A DNA stretch of 32,500 nt from Chrysomallon squamiferum. Taxonomy: Eukaryota; Mollusca; Gastropoda; Neomphalida; Peltospiridae. Under the pieces are notes generated by a model. It was not told the DNA's origin and made no database searches. It was given only the letters and a program-made list of their open reading frames with translations. Below, piece by piece: positions 10,851-22,354 of the stretch (positions within the stretch are counted from its first letter, which is position 1; every line of letters starts with the position of its first letter). The translations under genes were made by a program, and so were the position numbers. The DNA is taken from NCBI GenBank assembly GCA_012295275.1, contig CM022666.1:15539272-15571771 (forward strand), written 5' to 3'.

Positions 10851-11689
10851 ATGTAACTATTTCGGAAGATTCTAAAATATATTTGTAATATAAATGGCAA
10901 TTTAATATAATTATTATATACATTTCTTCTTTAATGTGTACGTTTTTCAGCTAATTAATTCTATTCGTTTTATTGTATTTACTTTCTATTTATCTTTTTT
11001 TTTTATTTTTTTTATTTATTTTTTTTTTGATATGTACATTGTGTAATGTGTTTTATGCATATTCATTACATGCGTATACATTATTTATTGTTTTTCATCG
11101 TTTTTTTAGGATATTACATTACAAGCTACGTATATTACTTGCTGTAGGTAACAATGCTTTCACATTGTGAACATTTTACAGGACTCTGCAGCATACATTT
11201 TAAATTATTTTAAATTATTCAGTCGAAATGCTACACTCGCAGTTTACAATATTTTCTAGGTATAAACCGCATTACATTACTGAATCACGTTAACATGAAG
11301 TAGAATTTAAAAGTCTGTTTGTTTTAAAGTGATAAATTGTTTTGCATGATTATCCCATCTATTTTATAGAAATTTTCGTTTTAATAGATATAAAATTATT
11401 TTAAATTATTGTCCAAATTATTGTCCATTGTTAAAATGCATTTAAAAACCTGTTTATTTTGTAAATTATAAATTATTACAGGAGAATCTCTGAATAACAA
11501 ATATACTTACTTCTCAATATATCTATTTTATAGGTATCAAATATTTTACAGAAAAAATTATAATTATAATTACTTTATGAAATATATTTATTGTGCAGTA
11601 ATACATTATTCTAAATTATTGCTGAAATGAAGTAATATTATACAATCTATTTTAATAGGTATAATTTATTTTACAAACTGGAGGTTAAT
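10851..11689. other. AT-rich non-coding stretch with decayed repeat pieces
   Basis: T-rich at 10985-11035. From about 11190 there are repeated TTTTAAATTATT and CTATTTTATAGGTATAA pieces that resemble the 10089-10475 array. Confidence 0.55.
11445..11475 (+). repeat. 31-bp direct repeat, copy 2
   Basis: Same 31 bases as 9736-9766. Confidence 0.85.
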
Positions 11690-11693
11690 TTTT

Positions 11694-11724
<31 letters not shown>

Positions 11725-11740
11725 TTTTTATTTTTATATA
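11690..11740. repeat. (TTTA)n microsatellite
   Basis: TTTA units passing into TTTTTA units. Confidence 0.95.
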
Positions 11741-11749
11741 TATTTTTTT

Positions 11750-12360
11750 TTGCTCTTTCGCGAAAACGACGAAACTAAAGCCTCAAACAGTGGAACGTTC
11801 ACATCTCCATCATTAATCATTCTGCCGCTTCGCCAGCATCAAAGACGCCGACGACGTTAAGACGGTGGTAGTAAAGTCATCTCTAACATAATTGTTAGCA
11901 ACTTACACTCGATAAAGCCGAGATGAGAGCGCGCTGAAAAAGACAGTAATATTAACGAGAATTAAATTATGTGTTAATACCTCATCGCCTCTCAACTATC
12001 TCTGCCCTTTCTCCGCCCCCCCGGTCCGCTTCCAGATCTGACCCTAGCGTCGTCTTCTTCAGCCCCCCCCACCCACTACAAAACAAAAAACAAATAAGGT
12101 GTCGTAAGTGAACGCGCTATTAACCGCAGGTGAAAACAGGTGAAAAACCCTTCTCTTTGAAGTTGCCAGCTTTGGCCGATTACCGTGTAAATTCTTTAAT
12201 CTTTTATTGACTTGCAGTTTACAAGGTCGGTATCTCTTCAACTCGTCAACCCCTCTTGACGTAAGTGTTTATTGACGGACAATAAACGTTGTCGCAAGGG
12301 TCATCGAAGAGATAACAATAATTTCAGTAAAATTACAAGGCCGCAGATTGCTAATTTATC
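11750..12360. other. GC-richer unique island, candidate cis-regulatory element
   Basis: The boundary with AT-rich repeats is abrupt at about 11755. The island contains C-rich patches near 12012-12022 and 12062-12072, two tandem CAGGTGAAAA decamers at 12127-12146, and near 12260-12300 GTTTATTG and ACAATAA motifs of forkhead and Sox type. Frames are short and unconvincing. Confidence 0.42.
12127..12146 (+). promoter_or_regulatory. Two tandem CAGGTGAAAA decamers
   Basis: Perfect 10-bp duplication, each copy holding the CAGGTG E-box bound by Snail/ZEB-type factors. Motif evidence only. Confidence 0.3.
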
Positions 12361-12469
12361 ATGCTGTGTCGTTCTGTGGGTTTTTTAGGATGGGAAGATT
12401 TTTGCAACTTATTATTAAAAAAAAAAAACCTAAAAAATGTAGAAAAATGAAGAAGAAAATAAATATATG

Positions 12470-12745
12470 TATGGACAGAAAGATAGCTATATCTAAATCT
12501 TAGATTGATTAAATATATAGATAGATATATATAGCGAGAGAGACAAAGACAGATATACAGATATAGGGAAGGACAGATAGACTGACAGACAAACATATAT
12601 ACAGACACATATAGATAGATAGGTAACAGACAGACATAAAGCCAGAGAAACAGACAGATAGACAGACATTTAGATAAATAGCAGACAGACAGACAGACAA
12701 ATACATAGAGAGACAGATGGATAGATAGACAGACAGACAGGTAAA
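12470..12745. repeat. Degenerate (GATA)/(GACA) tetranucleotide region
   Basis: Imperfect GATA, GACA and CAGA units over about 275 bases. Minus-strand frames give Ser/Tyr/Leu/Cys low-complexity translation. Confidence 0.9.
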
Positions 12746-12860
12746 TCTCAGATTTATTACCATTAATAAAATATAAAAATTACAACTTTTTTGTTGTTCT
12801 GTCATTGTTATATGATAATAATTTGTAATTTCTCTGTATATTCATCCACTTGCTCCGTTA

Positions 12861-12865
<5 letters not shown>

Positions 12866-12950
<85 letters not shown>
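12866..12950. repeat. (CT)n microsatellite, 85 bp
   Basis: Uninterrupted CT followed by GTCTGTCAGT. Confidence 0.98.
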
Positions 12951-12954
<4 letters not shown>

Positions 12955-13072
12955 GTCAGTCTGTCTCTATCTCTAGTAAGCTACATACCTTTCTCATTAA
13001 ACTGTCTTATAAACAAGTGTTTCTACATCTTACAAAGCAAACGGATATAAATTAACCATGGAATTTTGAAAG

Positions 13073-13073
<1 letters not shown>

Positions 13074-13127
<54 letters not shown>
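13074..13127. repeat. (TAA)n microsatellite
   Basis: About 18 units. Confidence 0.97.
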
Positions 13128-13129
<2 letters not shown>

Positions 13130-13161
13130 CATTAAACCGCTAAATTAATACTAAAGGAAAG

Positions 13162-13190
<29 letters not shown>
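13162..13190. repeat. Poly(A) tract, 29 bases
   Basis: Uninterrupted A run. Confidence 0.95.
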
Positions 13191-13198
<8 letters not shown>

Positions 13199-13282
13199 CT
13201 TTTACTATGTTTCTTTTCTGGGGGTATTATGACGTAATAATAAAGTGACGTAATTATATTATTATTTTTCTTTTTAAAACAG

Positions 13283-13290
13283 TGACGTCA
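13283..13290. promoter_or_regulatory. Perfect CRE palindrome (TGACGTCA)
   Basis: Followed by GCTGC. TGACGT half sites also occur at about 13229 and 13247. Motif evidence only. Confidence 0.33.
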
Positions 13291-13347
13291 GCTGCAAAGA
13301 GGTATGACCGAGAGTATGTTCTACTTTGTTCGTTTGTATAATGTATA

Positions 13348-13363
13348 ATTAATTAATTAATTA

Positions 13364-13419
<56 letters not shown>

Positions 13420-13455
13420 AATTATTGTTTTTGTTGTTGTTGTTGTTGTTGTTAT
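13348..13455. repeat. (AATT)n-(ATT)n-(GTT)n compound microsatellite
   Basis: AATT units to about 13365, ATT units to 13418, then TTG units near 13430-13453. Confidence 0.95.
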
Positions 13456-14112
13456 TATTAACATTGATAATGAAAAGTTACTTATTCCTAAAAACCAGAC
13501 GACTATTTTTTCTTTATAATACGACGAAGAAGCAGAAGCAGATTTTTAAACGTAATGAAAATAAAAACACCATTCCGCCACACCCAACACCCCAAATATG
13601 ATAACGAGGCAGAAAAATCATAATTTTTTTTTTTTTTTAATTTTTTTTTCTATGTCGTTTATTTTTTTTTATATTATACTGTTTTTTATATCATTGTTTG
13701 TTCGTTTGTTTATTTATTTATATCAGTTACGAAGGTCAGTTAAGTGTAAAGTATTTATTAAATATTATTATTATTATTTAAAAAAGCTTCTTAATATATT
13801 ATACTATTAAATTAATTTTATTAATAAAAAAAATTTCGCGAAATTATTGTCCAGTATAAATTCATTAGGCGAAAGTTATTTGATTTTTTTTTTTTCGTTT
13901 TTGAAAAAAACTCGTTTTTAAATGAATTTTAACGGTAGTGTAATTTGATTAAAAAAAAAAAAATGTCATATACATCATCATCATCGTCATCATTATCATT
14001 ATGATTATTATTTTCGACAGCAATTAACATTATTTTATTCATTGATGTTTTAATATAAAGTAATACGTTGTCATTAATTTAATATCAGTTGAAATGGTAC
14101 AAATAAAAAAAG
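13456..14112. other. AT-rich non-coding stretch
   Basis: T-rich at 13625-13685, with short ATT and ATC triplet runs near 13760 and 13975-14005. No gene seen. Confidence 0.6.
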
Positions 14113-14113
14113 A

Positions 14114-14190
<77 letters not shown>

Positions 14191-14214
14191 ATAAATAAAT
14201 AAATAAGTAAATCT
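14113..14214. repeat. (AAAT)n-(AAT)n-(AAAT)n sandwich
   Basis: AAAT units flank a central AAT block (about 14145-14188). Confidence 0.97.
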
Positions 14215-14281
14215 CAGACATTTGCATCATCGTCTTTAAAATCATCCCATGATGTTTTTTTTTTTTGAACCTATCTATAAC

Positions 14282-14282
<1 letters not shown>

Positions 14283-14368
<86 letters not shown>

Positions 14369-14395
14369 CCAGATAGATAGATGGATAGATAGAGA
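14283..14395. repeat. (GATA)n microsatellite
   Basis: About 18 perfect GATA units, then GACA and GATG variants. Confidence 0.98.
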
Positions 14396-15479
14396 AAATT
14401 AATTGACATCATCATCAACAACAGCAACAGGGTTATCTTCACATAATTTTTCTGTTTGAACAATCAGTGATTTTATATTTATAGATTTTATTCCAGTATT
14501 CTATTTTATTTAATTATTTATCTTTTTACGTTATTTTGTTACAATTCAGGTCATTTAATTTATTATTTTTAGAGAGTTTTAATTTAACAGTTTTTTGTTT
14601 ATTTTATCATTTACAGTATTTATCACTTCTTGATTATTTTTGAATTTCATATTTAATTCATTTTAGTTCTTTTGTTTCTTATTTATTCTAAATTAATTTA
14701 ATCTGATCTGTTCGTGTTTATTTTATTCTTATTTCTCATTTAAGTTATTATTTTTCGTCATCTATAATTTACAGTAATTTAACAAAACATCTTGTAAAAT
14801 ATTTCAAAGATTTTATGGCACCGTTTTCGCTCTCTCACTCTAAATACGTTACATACAAATAATTTGTTAAGTTTATACTTGAACGATTCCAGACGTGTAT
14901 TTCGAAGAAGCAAATCCACAGTGAACTGAAATGTTTAAATCATAATTAAAAATAAAACAAGTAAACTGCTATGTGCTTTGATAAAGAAAGTAGCACATAT
15001 TATCTGATTAAAAATACAGTTATTAAGAAACAAATGTGGTTTCTACAATGGTAAATGATTTTACAGCGTATCTCTGTTAGTTTGACTATTTGTCTGTCTG
15101 TATATTTGTATCTATGAGTGTGTATGGATATACATATATATATATATATTTATTTATTTATTTATTTATATGTGTCTGGAAATCGCTGTAAATAAATGCT
15201 CAAACATACATAATGTTTTTATCTGACTGTCTGTCTGTCTGAAGATATATGAATATGTCTCTGCATGTATGTATATACTTAAATATGTAAGTAAGTAAGT
15301 AAGTAAGTATTATGCATATATGTATGTATATCCCTACATACATGTAATTGATTATACGTGTTGGTGAATGGATGTGTATATATGTTTATCTGTGTTTGTA
15401 TGTATGGACGTATAGATGTGTGTGGGCATGACTAGATGTATACATTCGTGAAGCAAGTTAAACAAATAAAACACTGAAG
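14396..15479. other. AT-rich non-coding stretch, no gene
   Basis: Unique sequence with short runs: TA at 15133-15150, TTTA at 15150-15168, AAGT at 15290-15308, and TGTATG-rich sequence to about 15430. Confidence 0.6.
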
Positions 15480-16260
15480 ACGAACACAATACACAGTTAA
15501 AGAGAGTCGCTCCGAATGAATTAAAGACACGCGCTCGTCTTTTTCTCTCTCTGTGAAATAAGTGAATTATAACACTGAATTATAACACTGAATAACTCCA
15601 GTAGGTCACTCTGCTTTCATTCCGCCTGGGGGAGAGAAACCTTTGCGAAGAATGTTTTTTTTAAACAAGGGAGAATTCCGATCGGAATAGAAGGTAACGC
15701 GATATAGCGTCGAATTCGAAAAGACTACGTAAATATTTTGCCTCTTTGGGAAGAACGACGACGTGAATGGCCAGTAGCCGGTTTCCGTTTCACGTTACAG
15801 AAAATTCATTTTTCACCACAGTGAACAGGGAGTCAAAATGCCGGCAGCCAGCGAGGAGAATGTTTGTTCTTTTACACGCTTCGCCACGTCTTAAAGCAGC
15901 GATTCCCCGGTTGCTGCCGAAGCAATAGACGATAATAGCTGTGCGAACTGTTGCAAAAACAAGAGATAATGAAAACGAAGCCACGCCCCAGATATCCCCA
16001 GCGAAAATAAACGTCCCGTTTCTCGGGCTCTTTAGTATCCCAGCAGACACACAACATCGCTGTCTTACATCACTGTCCACATTCCCAGTTTGATACATTC
16101 TCGTCAAATCGACATAAATCCACGCTAAAAATGCGCAATGCCTGTTTAACGAAAGGAAAATAACGCCCAGTGAATTAACTCTGTATCTCGGTTTATTTGA
16201 AGTATCCATCCTGTTTTATACAGGTATTAGACAGACCCGTTCACGCACCTGCAGACAGAC
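15480..16260. other. Largest GC-richer unique island; candidate regulatory element or unrecognised exon
   Basis: About 780 bases of balanced, repeat-free sequence in an AT-rich setting. It contains a 14-bp perfect palindrome at 15675-15688 (TTCC-GATC-GGAA core) and a 10-bp palindrome at 15710-15719. A 139-codon minus-strand frame (16209-15790) is open, but I recognise no family and see no splice signals that decide. A conserved non-coding element is the preferred reading. Confidence 0.42.
15675..15688. promoter_or_regulatory. 14-bp perfect palindrome with TTCC-N4-GGAA core
   Basis: The arrangement resembles STAT- or paired Ets-type sites. Evidence is motif shape only. Confidence 0.25.
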
Positions 16261-16859
16261 AATTTAGATTATAAGCAGCTAAAATAGGGAATTTAAAAAA
16301 AAAGAATGTTGCCGAAAAGAAATTCTATCTTAATAAAACATTAACTGAAAAGTGACGTGAATTCTTCGTCTTTCCTACCCTGTATTTTTCACTCTGGTTG
16401 TACTAGCAATGTTTAATATTAAACGTATGCAATATATTTATGTATTAAACCTATTCAGTATTTATTAATATTTAACACTGATGGTATACAAATACAAATT
16501 ATGTGATCCTTACATATTTTGTTCAGCAATTTCGATTTAAATTCTGATTATATATTTGTTCCCTTTCCTTAATATCGACAACAACAATAAAACCATCACC
16601 ACAATAAAACGTTAGCAATAATTGATATGATAATGATTATAACAACAACAATAACACCTACACCATTGCGACCATAAACCAACAACAACCAAATTAAAAA
16701 TAAAATATAAATAAAGAAAGAAAGAAAGAAAGAAAGACAGTTTACAACACAATGGAATAAATTTATAATAATGGAATTATCAGCTTCTGAATTTCCAGAT
16801 TACGAATTTATTCTTGTAACTGAATCCAACCGTTACGACTGTTAACAAAATGTTGCAGG
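16261..16859. other. AT-rich non-coding stretch
   Basis: Contains AAC-rich triplets near 16575-16690 and a short (AAAG)n at 16713-16737. No gene seen. Confidence 0.6.
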
Positions 16860-17300
16860 CCGCAATGAAGTTAGACTTGATTTAAAATTCGAAATTTGCC
16901 ACTGAGAGAGTTATTTTTACGAGAGAGAGATATTCTTCCTCATTATTTATAACGTTCTGATAACAAAAACGATGGACATATATCACAAAAATATGCTTAG
17001 TTATGGAGACGAAGGTTTCGGAGGAATGCTGGGCATCTAGGCTTGTTTCACTGATGCATTCGATTATTGTTATCGAGACCTCTCCGGGGACGCATGCGCC
17101 GTTACACTAATTGTGTTTATAACCGGCCAACCGGGAGTTTTGTTTCGAACGCAGAAGAATTTCAAGCGCTCCGCGTTGTTTTAGGAGTCGTATACGAGCT
17201 GGTTGATGGTTTATTTATTGTGAGAAACTTACAGACAAATAGTTATGTGTGTTTTCATTTCTTTTTCATTGGAAGAGTATTCGACACAGACTAGCAGGCC
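16860..17300. other. GC-richer unique island
   Basis: Balanced sequence with several CpGs (17080-17190). The plus-strand frame 17067-17294 (75 codons) has no recognised motif and lacks clear exon borders, so it is not called a gene. Confidence 0.38.
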
Positions 17301-17923
17301 AAAAAAAAATCAAATAAAATAAGTCTTATTAAAAACATTAAACAGGAAACATTAAAAGAAAAAGGAAGAAAAAAAAATGGAACAGGAAGGAAATAAAATA
17401 AAACCCCAAATACTACGGATATTATGTTCATTGTGTGTATGTCTGTATGTCTGTATGTATGTGTCAATCACAGATCAATCCATACATCCGTCTGTCCACC
17501 TATGTATCTCTCTCTCTTTCTCTTTCTCTTTTTTTTTCTTCTCTTTCTAACTATCCTTCCATCCATCCTTACATTCTCTTTATCTTTGCCTGTCAACTGA
17601 TGAAACTATATACATATTAACTTCCTTCAAAACTACTTTCTATTTAACCAACAACATGCCTCTCCATCCGTCTGTACATTCGTTTGTGTGTCTGAATCTA
17701 CAGCTAAACATAGCCGCATGTGTGGACACAGATAGTATTTAATAGATATCTTTACTCCATACAGCGTGATTTACGTGTCCTTCTTTCTCATTTATTTTGG
17801 TTTGAGAAGAAATAACGAGAGGGCGTGGTTTGAATACTGAATTCGTTATCATATATCCCAGACACAATAATGTATGACGTCACAGTCCCTCCCACCTCTT
17901 CATTGTTACCTTTATTATTTAAG

Positions 17924-17928
<5 letters not shown>
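17301..17928. other. Non-coding stretch with CT-rich and TGTA-rich parts
   Basis: TGTATGTC-type pieces at 17430-17465, pyrimidine-rich sequence at 17505-17560, and a CRE at 17875. Confidence 0.6.
17875..17882. promoter_or_regulatory. Perfect CRE palindrome (TGACGTCA)
   Basis: Lies about 640 bases before the three-copy CRE array. Motif evidence only. Confidence 0.35.

Positions 17929-17957
<29 letters not shown>
17929..17957. repeat. Poly(A) tract, 29 bases
   Basis: Uninterrupted A run. Confidence 0.95.
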
Positions 17958-17959
<2 letters not shown>

Positions 17960-17984
17960 ATCTTATGCTTGGTTGGAATAATCT

Positions 17985-18240
17985 CCGTGACCATACACAG
18001 TCTATGAGAGAAGCTTAAATTCACAGAATTGTCTGAGTTTTGTTGAAACAACATCAGAGATCATACACTGTCCATAAAGCATCCTAAGTTCACAGAACTG
18101 CCTATGTTTGGGATAAACTGAGATGAGACATGTTAAGATAACAGCACTGTCTATGCTACCTTTGAACCGAGAAAACCGAGCTACTGAAGTCTCATTTATA
18201 AGTAAAATGTCATAAGTATAGCGACTCACTTCAGAGAATT
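17985..18240. repeat. Decayed direct repeat, ~70-bp unit
   Basis: CATACAC-TGTC/AGTC pieces at 17992 and 18062 and TTCACAGAA-TG-CT pieces at 18020 and 18089 keep a 69-70-bp offset. More diverged copies of the second piece appear near 18140 and 18230. Confidence 0.6.
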
Positions 18241-18512
18241 GTCTGTGTTATATGAATGTATACTGCATACAACCAGTGTTAAATCTACTCCTGCTCCCCT
18301 ACGTCAAATATCATCTGTATCTCCTGTTACTCAGCAATGATATAACATATCTGTGTTACTACTCGTATACGCAGTGTGATATATCAGTTATTACTCATGC
18401 ACACCTACAATAATTATATGTTATGATTCACGTATTCGGTATTACATAAAATTCGAATTGTTATTTTGATACGTCTACAGTGTGTTGTGAAACATTGTTA
18501 TAACCGAACATC
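18241..18512. repeat. Possible decayed ~36-bp repeat
   Basis: ATCTGT...GTTACT...CAG-TGATAT pieces recur at about 18313, 18348 and 18384, but decay is strong and the call is tentative. Confidence 0.35.
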
Positions 18513-18618
18513 TGACGTCATGATCAGTGTATCAGGGTCGACTCACTGACGTCATAATCACAGTGTATCAAGATCGCTCAATGACGTCATAACCACAGTG
18601 TATCAGGATTGCCTCACT
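18513..18618. repeat. Three-copy ~35-bp tandem repeat, each with a perfect CRE
   Basis: Units start at 18514, 18548 and 18583 (34, 35 and about 36 bases). Each begins with a full TGACGTCA palindrome (18513-18520, 18547-18554, 18582-18589), then AT-AYCACAGTGTATCA and a CTCACT-like end. The evenly phased CREs could bind CREB/ATF dimers, though simple repeat expansion explains the spacing equally well. Confidence 0.8.
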
Positions 18619-19037
18619 CTGTCTCGGTAATTAACGCCAGTACTAAAACCTGACACGAGTGTGTGACAGTATCCGTGTCACAGTTTCCTTTAGCTTGAAC
18701 AGTGTGTTACGTATATTAGTGCTGAATTACAACACGTCTGCTCTGTGATGTTATTTCAGTTTCATCATAAGTCGATGACAAACTTTATTTCAGTTTGTCA
18801 TATATATAAGTATATAATATATATATATGAATTTGTATGAATTTGTGTATGTACCTAGTTATGAATCTCTGTTTTTATATATATGTATGTGCGTTTATGT
18901 TTGACTGTATGTATGTTTGTACGAGTAAAAAAAATAACTCTTGCAAAAGAAGATTAGAAACAAACAAAAACAACAATGAAACACAAACCAACCAAAATAA
19001 AATAAACAAAGAAACACACATGTATACACACACAAAT
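18619..19037. other. Unique non-coding stretch
   Basis: Includes TATA-rich sequence near 18800-18830 and an AAC/AAAC-rich end. No gene seen. Confidence 0.55.
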
Positions 19038-19039
19038 AA

Positions 19040-19098
<59 letters not shown>
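19038..19098. repeat. (AAAT)n microsatellite
   Basis: About 15 units. Confidence 0.98.
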
Positions 19099-19239
19099 CG
19101 AAGAAATAAAATAAAACAATGAATATATAATAAAACAGAATAAACTGTCAAAAATGATTTTAAAATGAACTGATAAAAAATGCAAGAAAATGAAATAGAG
19201 AAATATTAATATTTAATAAAATGAATAAGGAACGTAAAC

Positions 19240-19345
19240 GATTAATGAATACATAAATAAACAATCAGACAAATAAATAAATAAATAAATAAATAAAATA
19301 ATAAATAGATAAATAAATAAGTAAATAAATAAATAAATAAAATAA

Positions 19346-19376
<31 letters not shown>

Positions 19377-19400
19377 AATAATAAATAAATAAATAAAAAA
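19240..19400. repeat. (AAAT)n microsatellite with AAAATAAT breaks
   Basis: Several AAAT blocks separated by the same AAAATAAT break, which suggests block-wise expansion. Confidence 0.95.
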
Positions 19401-19579
19401 TATAGATAAATCGGAAAAATTATGAGCAAAACAAATGAATGAATAATGAAATAAAAAATTGGGAATAATAAAAAAGATAAATGAATAATGAAATACGTAA
19501 ATAAAGAGAAAAGAATAATGAAAGAAAATTAAGAATAGATGAAAAATAATTAGGAATTACAGTAAAAGAACAAGGATAC

Positions 19580-19594
19580 ATGGATGTGTGTTTG

Positions 19595-19627
<33 letters not shown>

Positions 19628-19628
19628 T
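19580..19628. repeat. (GT)n with GTTT interruptions
   Basis: Two GT runs separated by TTTGT. Confidence 0.93.
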
Positions 19629-21163
19629 CCTTACACTCAACGTTTTATATGTACGATATATGGCGTTATGCATAAATTTAAAGAGCTACCTTTTGCTGTA
19701 AATTTTTAAAAACCTTCCCATAAACAATTCTGATAATGAAATAATTAAGTTGAAACAAAACAAAAACAAATAATATTACAAATAAAGAAAGAAAGAAAGA
19801 AAAAATAAAAGAAAAAGAAAGAAAAAATAAATAAAATATGCACATGATGATCTGTTCTTTTTGATCAGCAGTAAGATGTCTGTTACATTCACCTTCTCAT
19901 AAACAGGTCCAATAATAAAAACATTAAATAATAAATTGAATGATTATAGAGATAAATATTAAACTGAAAATGAAATAAAAAGAACAGTAATAATAATAAT
20001 AAATTTATAATTAAATACTAAACAAAATGATTAATGATAAAGTTAATAGTTGAATAAAGAAATTTATGAAACCTGAAATAACAATAACTGTTAATAAATA
20101 AAGACAAAAAATGAGAAACGAATAATAAAATAGTAATATAAAAGCCAATAAATATATTAAATAAATGAATTGAAAACTTAAAATAAATTAATTAAATTTA
20201 TAACGAAATAAAAAATTACATTTAATTAATTTTCTTTTTGTTGACAACAATACTATTGATGAACAGAAGACGAATGTGAGAATTTTTATTTATTTTTTAT
20301 TTTGTTTTAATTCTAGTAATATTAACACATAACACCATTCTTTGCACTTATTCGTCCATTCACATGTCGATATTTAATATATTGTAACAAACACACAAAA
20401 ACAGGAAAAAAAGTTTATTTTCGTATTCATAATAAAACAAGTCGGAAACCCAACAACAGACAAAAATAGAAGAAAAAAAAAAGTCGAATTTGAAAACATT
20501 TTCCTAATTCCCTTAAATAAACAACACAAATACACGTGAGCAAAAAATCATAAAAAACGAAGCAAACAATGGAATGTAAGATTCAGTATATTTCAAAATG
20601 TGAAATATTCGATAACATGTATAGATTCAAATTGTGCAGGATCAAAATTTAAAAAAATATATATATATATATATATATAACAGTCAATTTTGTCCACACT
20701 GACATATTATATAAATAAATATAATAATCTAATATGTATCTTGGAATTTTTAATTTTTAGAGTTTCATTAATTTATATATTAGGGGAATAAAAAAAATCC
20801 CACCAAAACAATATTTTTATAACAGTTTCTTTAAATGAATTAATATTTTTATGTTTTACAGTTTGTTTCCTATAAGTTTTGATTATTTTCATTGTCTATT
20901 TATTTTATTTGTATTGTGAATTTTATAAAAGTCTTCAAAAAACGAAACCAGAATAAACACAAAGATTTCTGATTGTCGATAGTCACATAATCTGTTATCG
21001 TGCTAACGTATAAGTCGGTATAATTATCAAACACATTATTATTTGTCTCTTAATTACTGAAATTCACAAGTTATTTTATTTCTCATAACTTTACTGTTTT
21101 TATAAAAAAAAACTCTTTTATATATATATTTTGACATATTTAAAATACAATATAATATATAAA
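19629..21163. other. Long AT-rich non-coding stretch
   Basis: Unique or heavily decayed AAT/AAAT-like sequence, a short (AAAG) patch near 19785-19825, and an (AT)n run at about 20658-20679. No coding frame or island. Confidence 0.6.
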
Positions 21164-21177
21164 AATAATAATAATAA

Positions 21178-21253
<76 letters not shown>
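21164..21253. repeat. (AAT)n microsatellite, about 90 bp
   Basis: Nearly perfect, with decayed GATAAT/ACG triplets to about 21287. Confidence 0.98.
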
Positions 21254-21486
21254 TATGATAATTACGACGATAATGATAACGATAATAAATACTCAATCAC
21301 TGAAACATAATTTTATATACATATTATGAAAAAAAAAATAGGGCAATAATTAAAAATTTATTTTAATTCTAAAATGAAATTACTGCTGAATAAATACTTT
21401 GGTATTTTAGAAATCGTTCAAACACAAATGACATTACACATAAAACCTTATCAGTCGAATTTAAATAAATTACTCTACTAATTTCG

Positions 21487-21516
<30 letters not shown>
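21487..21516. repeat. Poly(A) tract, 30 bases
   Basis: Uninterrupted A run. Confidence 0.95.
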
Positions 21517-21517
<1 letters not shown>

Positions 21518-22035
21518 GTACACTTTATAAGCACGACAGTCATAAAGATATCATTTTCTGAAACGTGGTGACGTATACGTACCACTGAACCTAAGTACTG
21601 TGACGTACAAAGCATTCATCATATCGATTCTTTAACAACAGAAACCTCACACTTTTACAGTGAAGAGCTTTAAATTATGCTTACAGTATACTAAAAAATT
21701 ACTTTAAAAAAAAAAAAAAAAAAAATAAAAATAATAATAATAATATGATTTATAAAACAAAACTCTGTTCATCCTTAAAACCAGATTTGGGCCTTTAGAT
21801 TAACCACTGACGAGAAACTGTTTTGGACCCAAGGATAACATTCAGTGTGGTGTAGCAGTTGTTCGAGCTACTGGAATCCACGACAGCATCACAAACGACG
21901 ACGAAGAAGAAGAAACCAGACTTTTGATAGTTTGTATGATAACAGTTAAATTGTATATGTACAGTACCACTGTGTGTGAAAAATCTCTTTTCATAAAGTG
22001 TTAAGCTTTACACGAACAAGAGAAGATTAAAAAAT
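21517..22035. other. Unique non-coding stretch, likely 3' flank of the zinc-finger gene
   Basis: TGACGT half sites at about 21569 and 21601, a second A run at 21706-21724 and otherwise unremarkable sequence. It may be 3' UTR if transcription continues past the AAT array. Confidence 0.5.
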
Positions 22036-22100
22036 AACGATGATGATGATGGTGATGATGACGATGATGATAATGTTCATGATAATAATAATAATGATGA

Positions 22101-22161
<61 letters not shown>

Positions 22162-22277
22162 TAATAATAATAATAAAAATGATGATAATTATAATGACTT
22201 TAATAATAATAATAAGAATAAGAATAATAATGAGAATAAAGGTAATAATAATAAAAAATGATAATAATTATAATGAC

Positions 22278-22354
<77 letters not shown>

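Noticed and set aside
12470-12745. GATA/GACA region considered as a sex-linked Bkm-type satellite
   Set aside because: Short, degenerate and one of several tetranucleotide arrays. Nothing ties it to a sex chromosome.
15790-16209. 139-codon minus-strand open frame in the GC-richer island
   Set aside because: No recognised motif, no supporting splice sites or neighbour. The island's lower AT content makes long chance frames likely. Kept only as a question in the findings.
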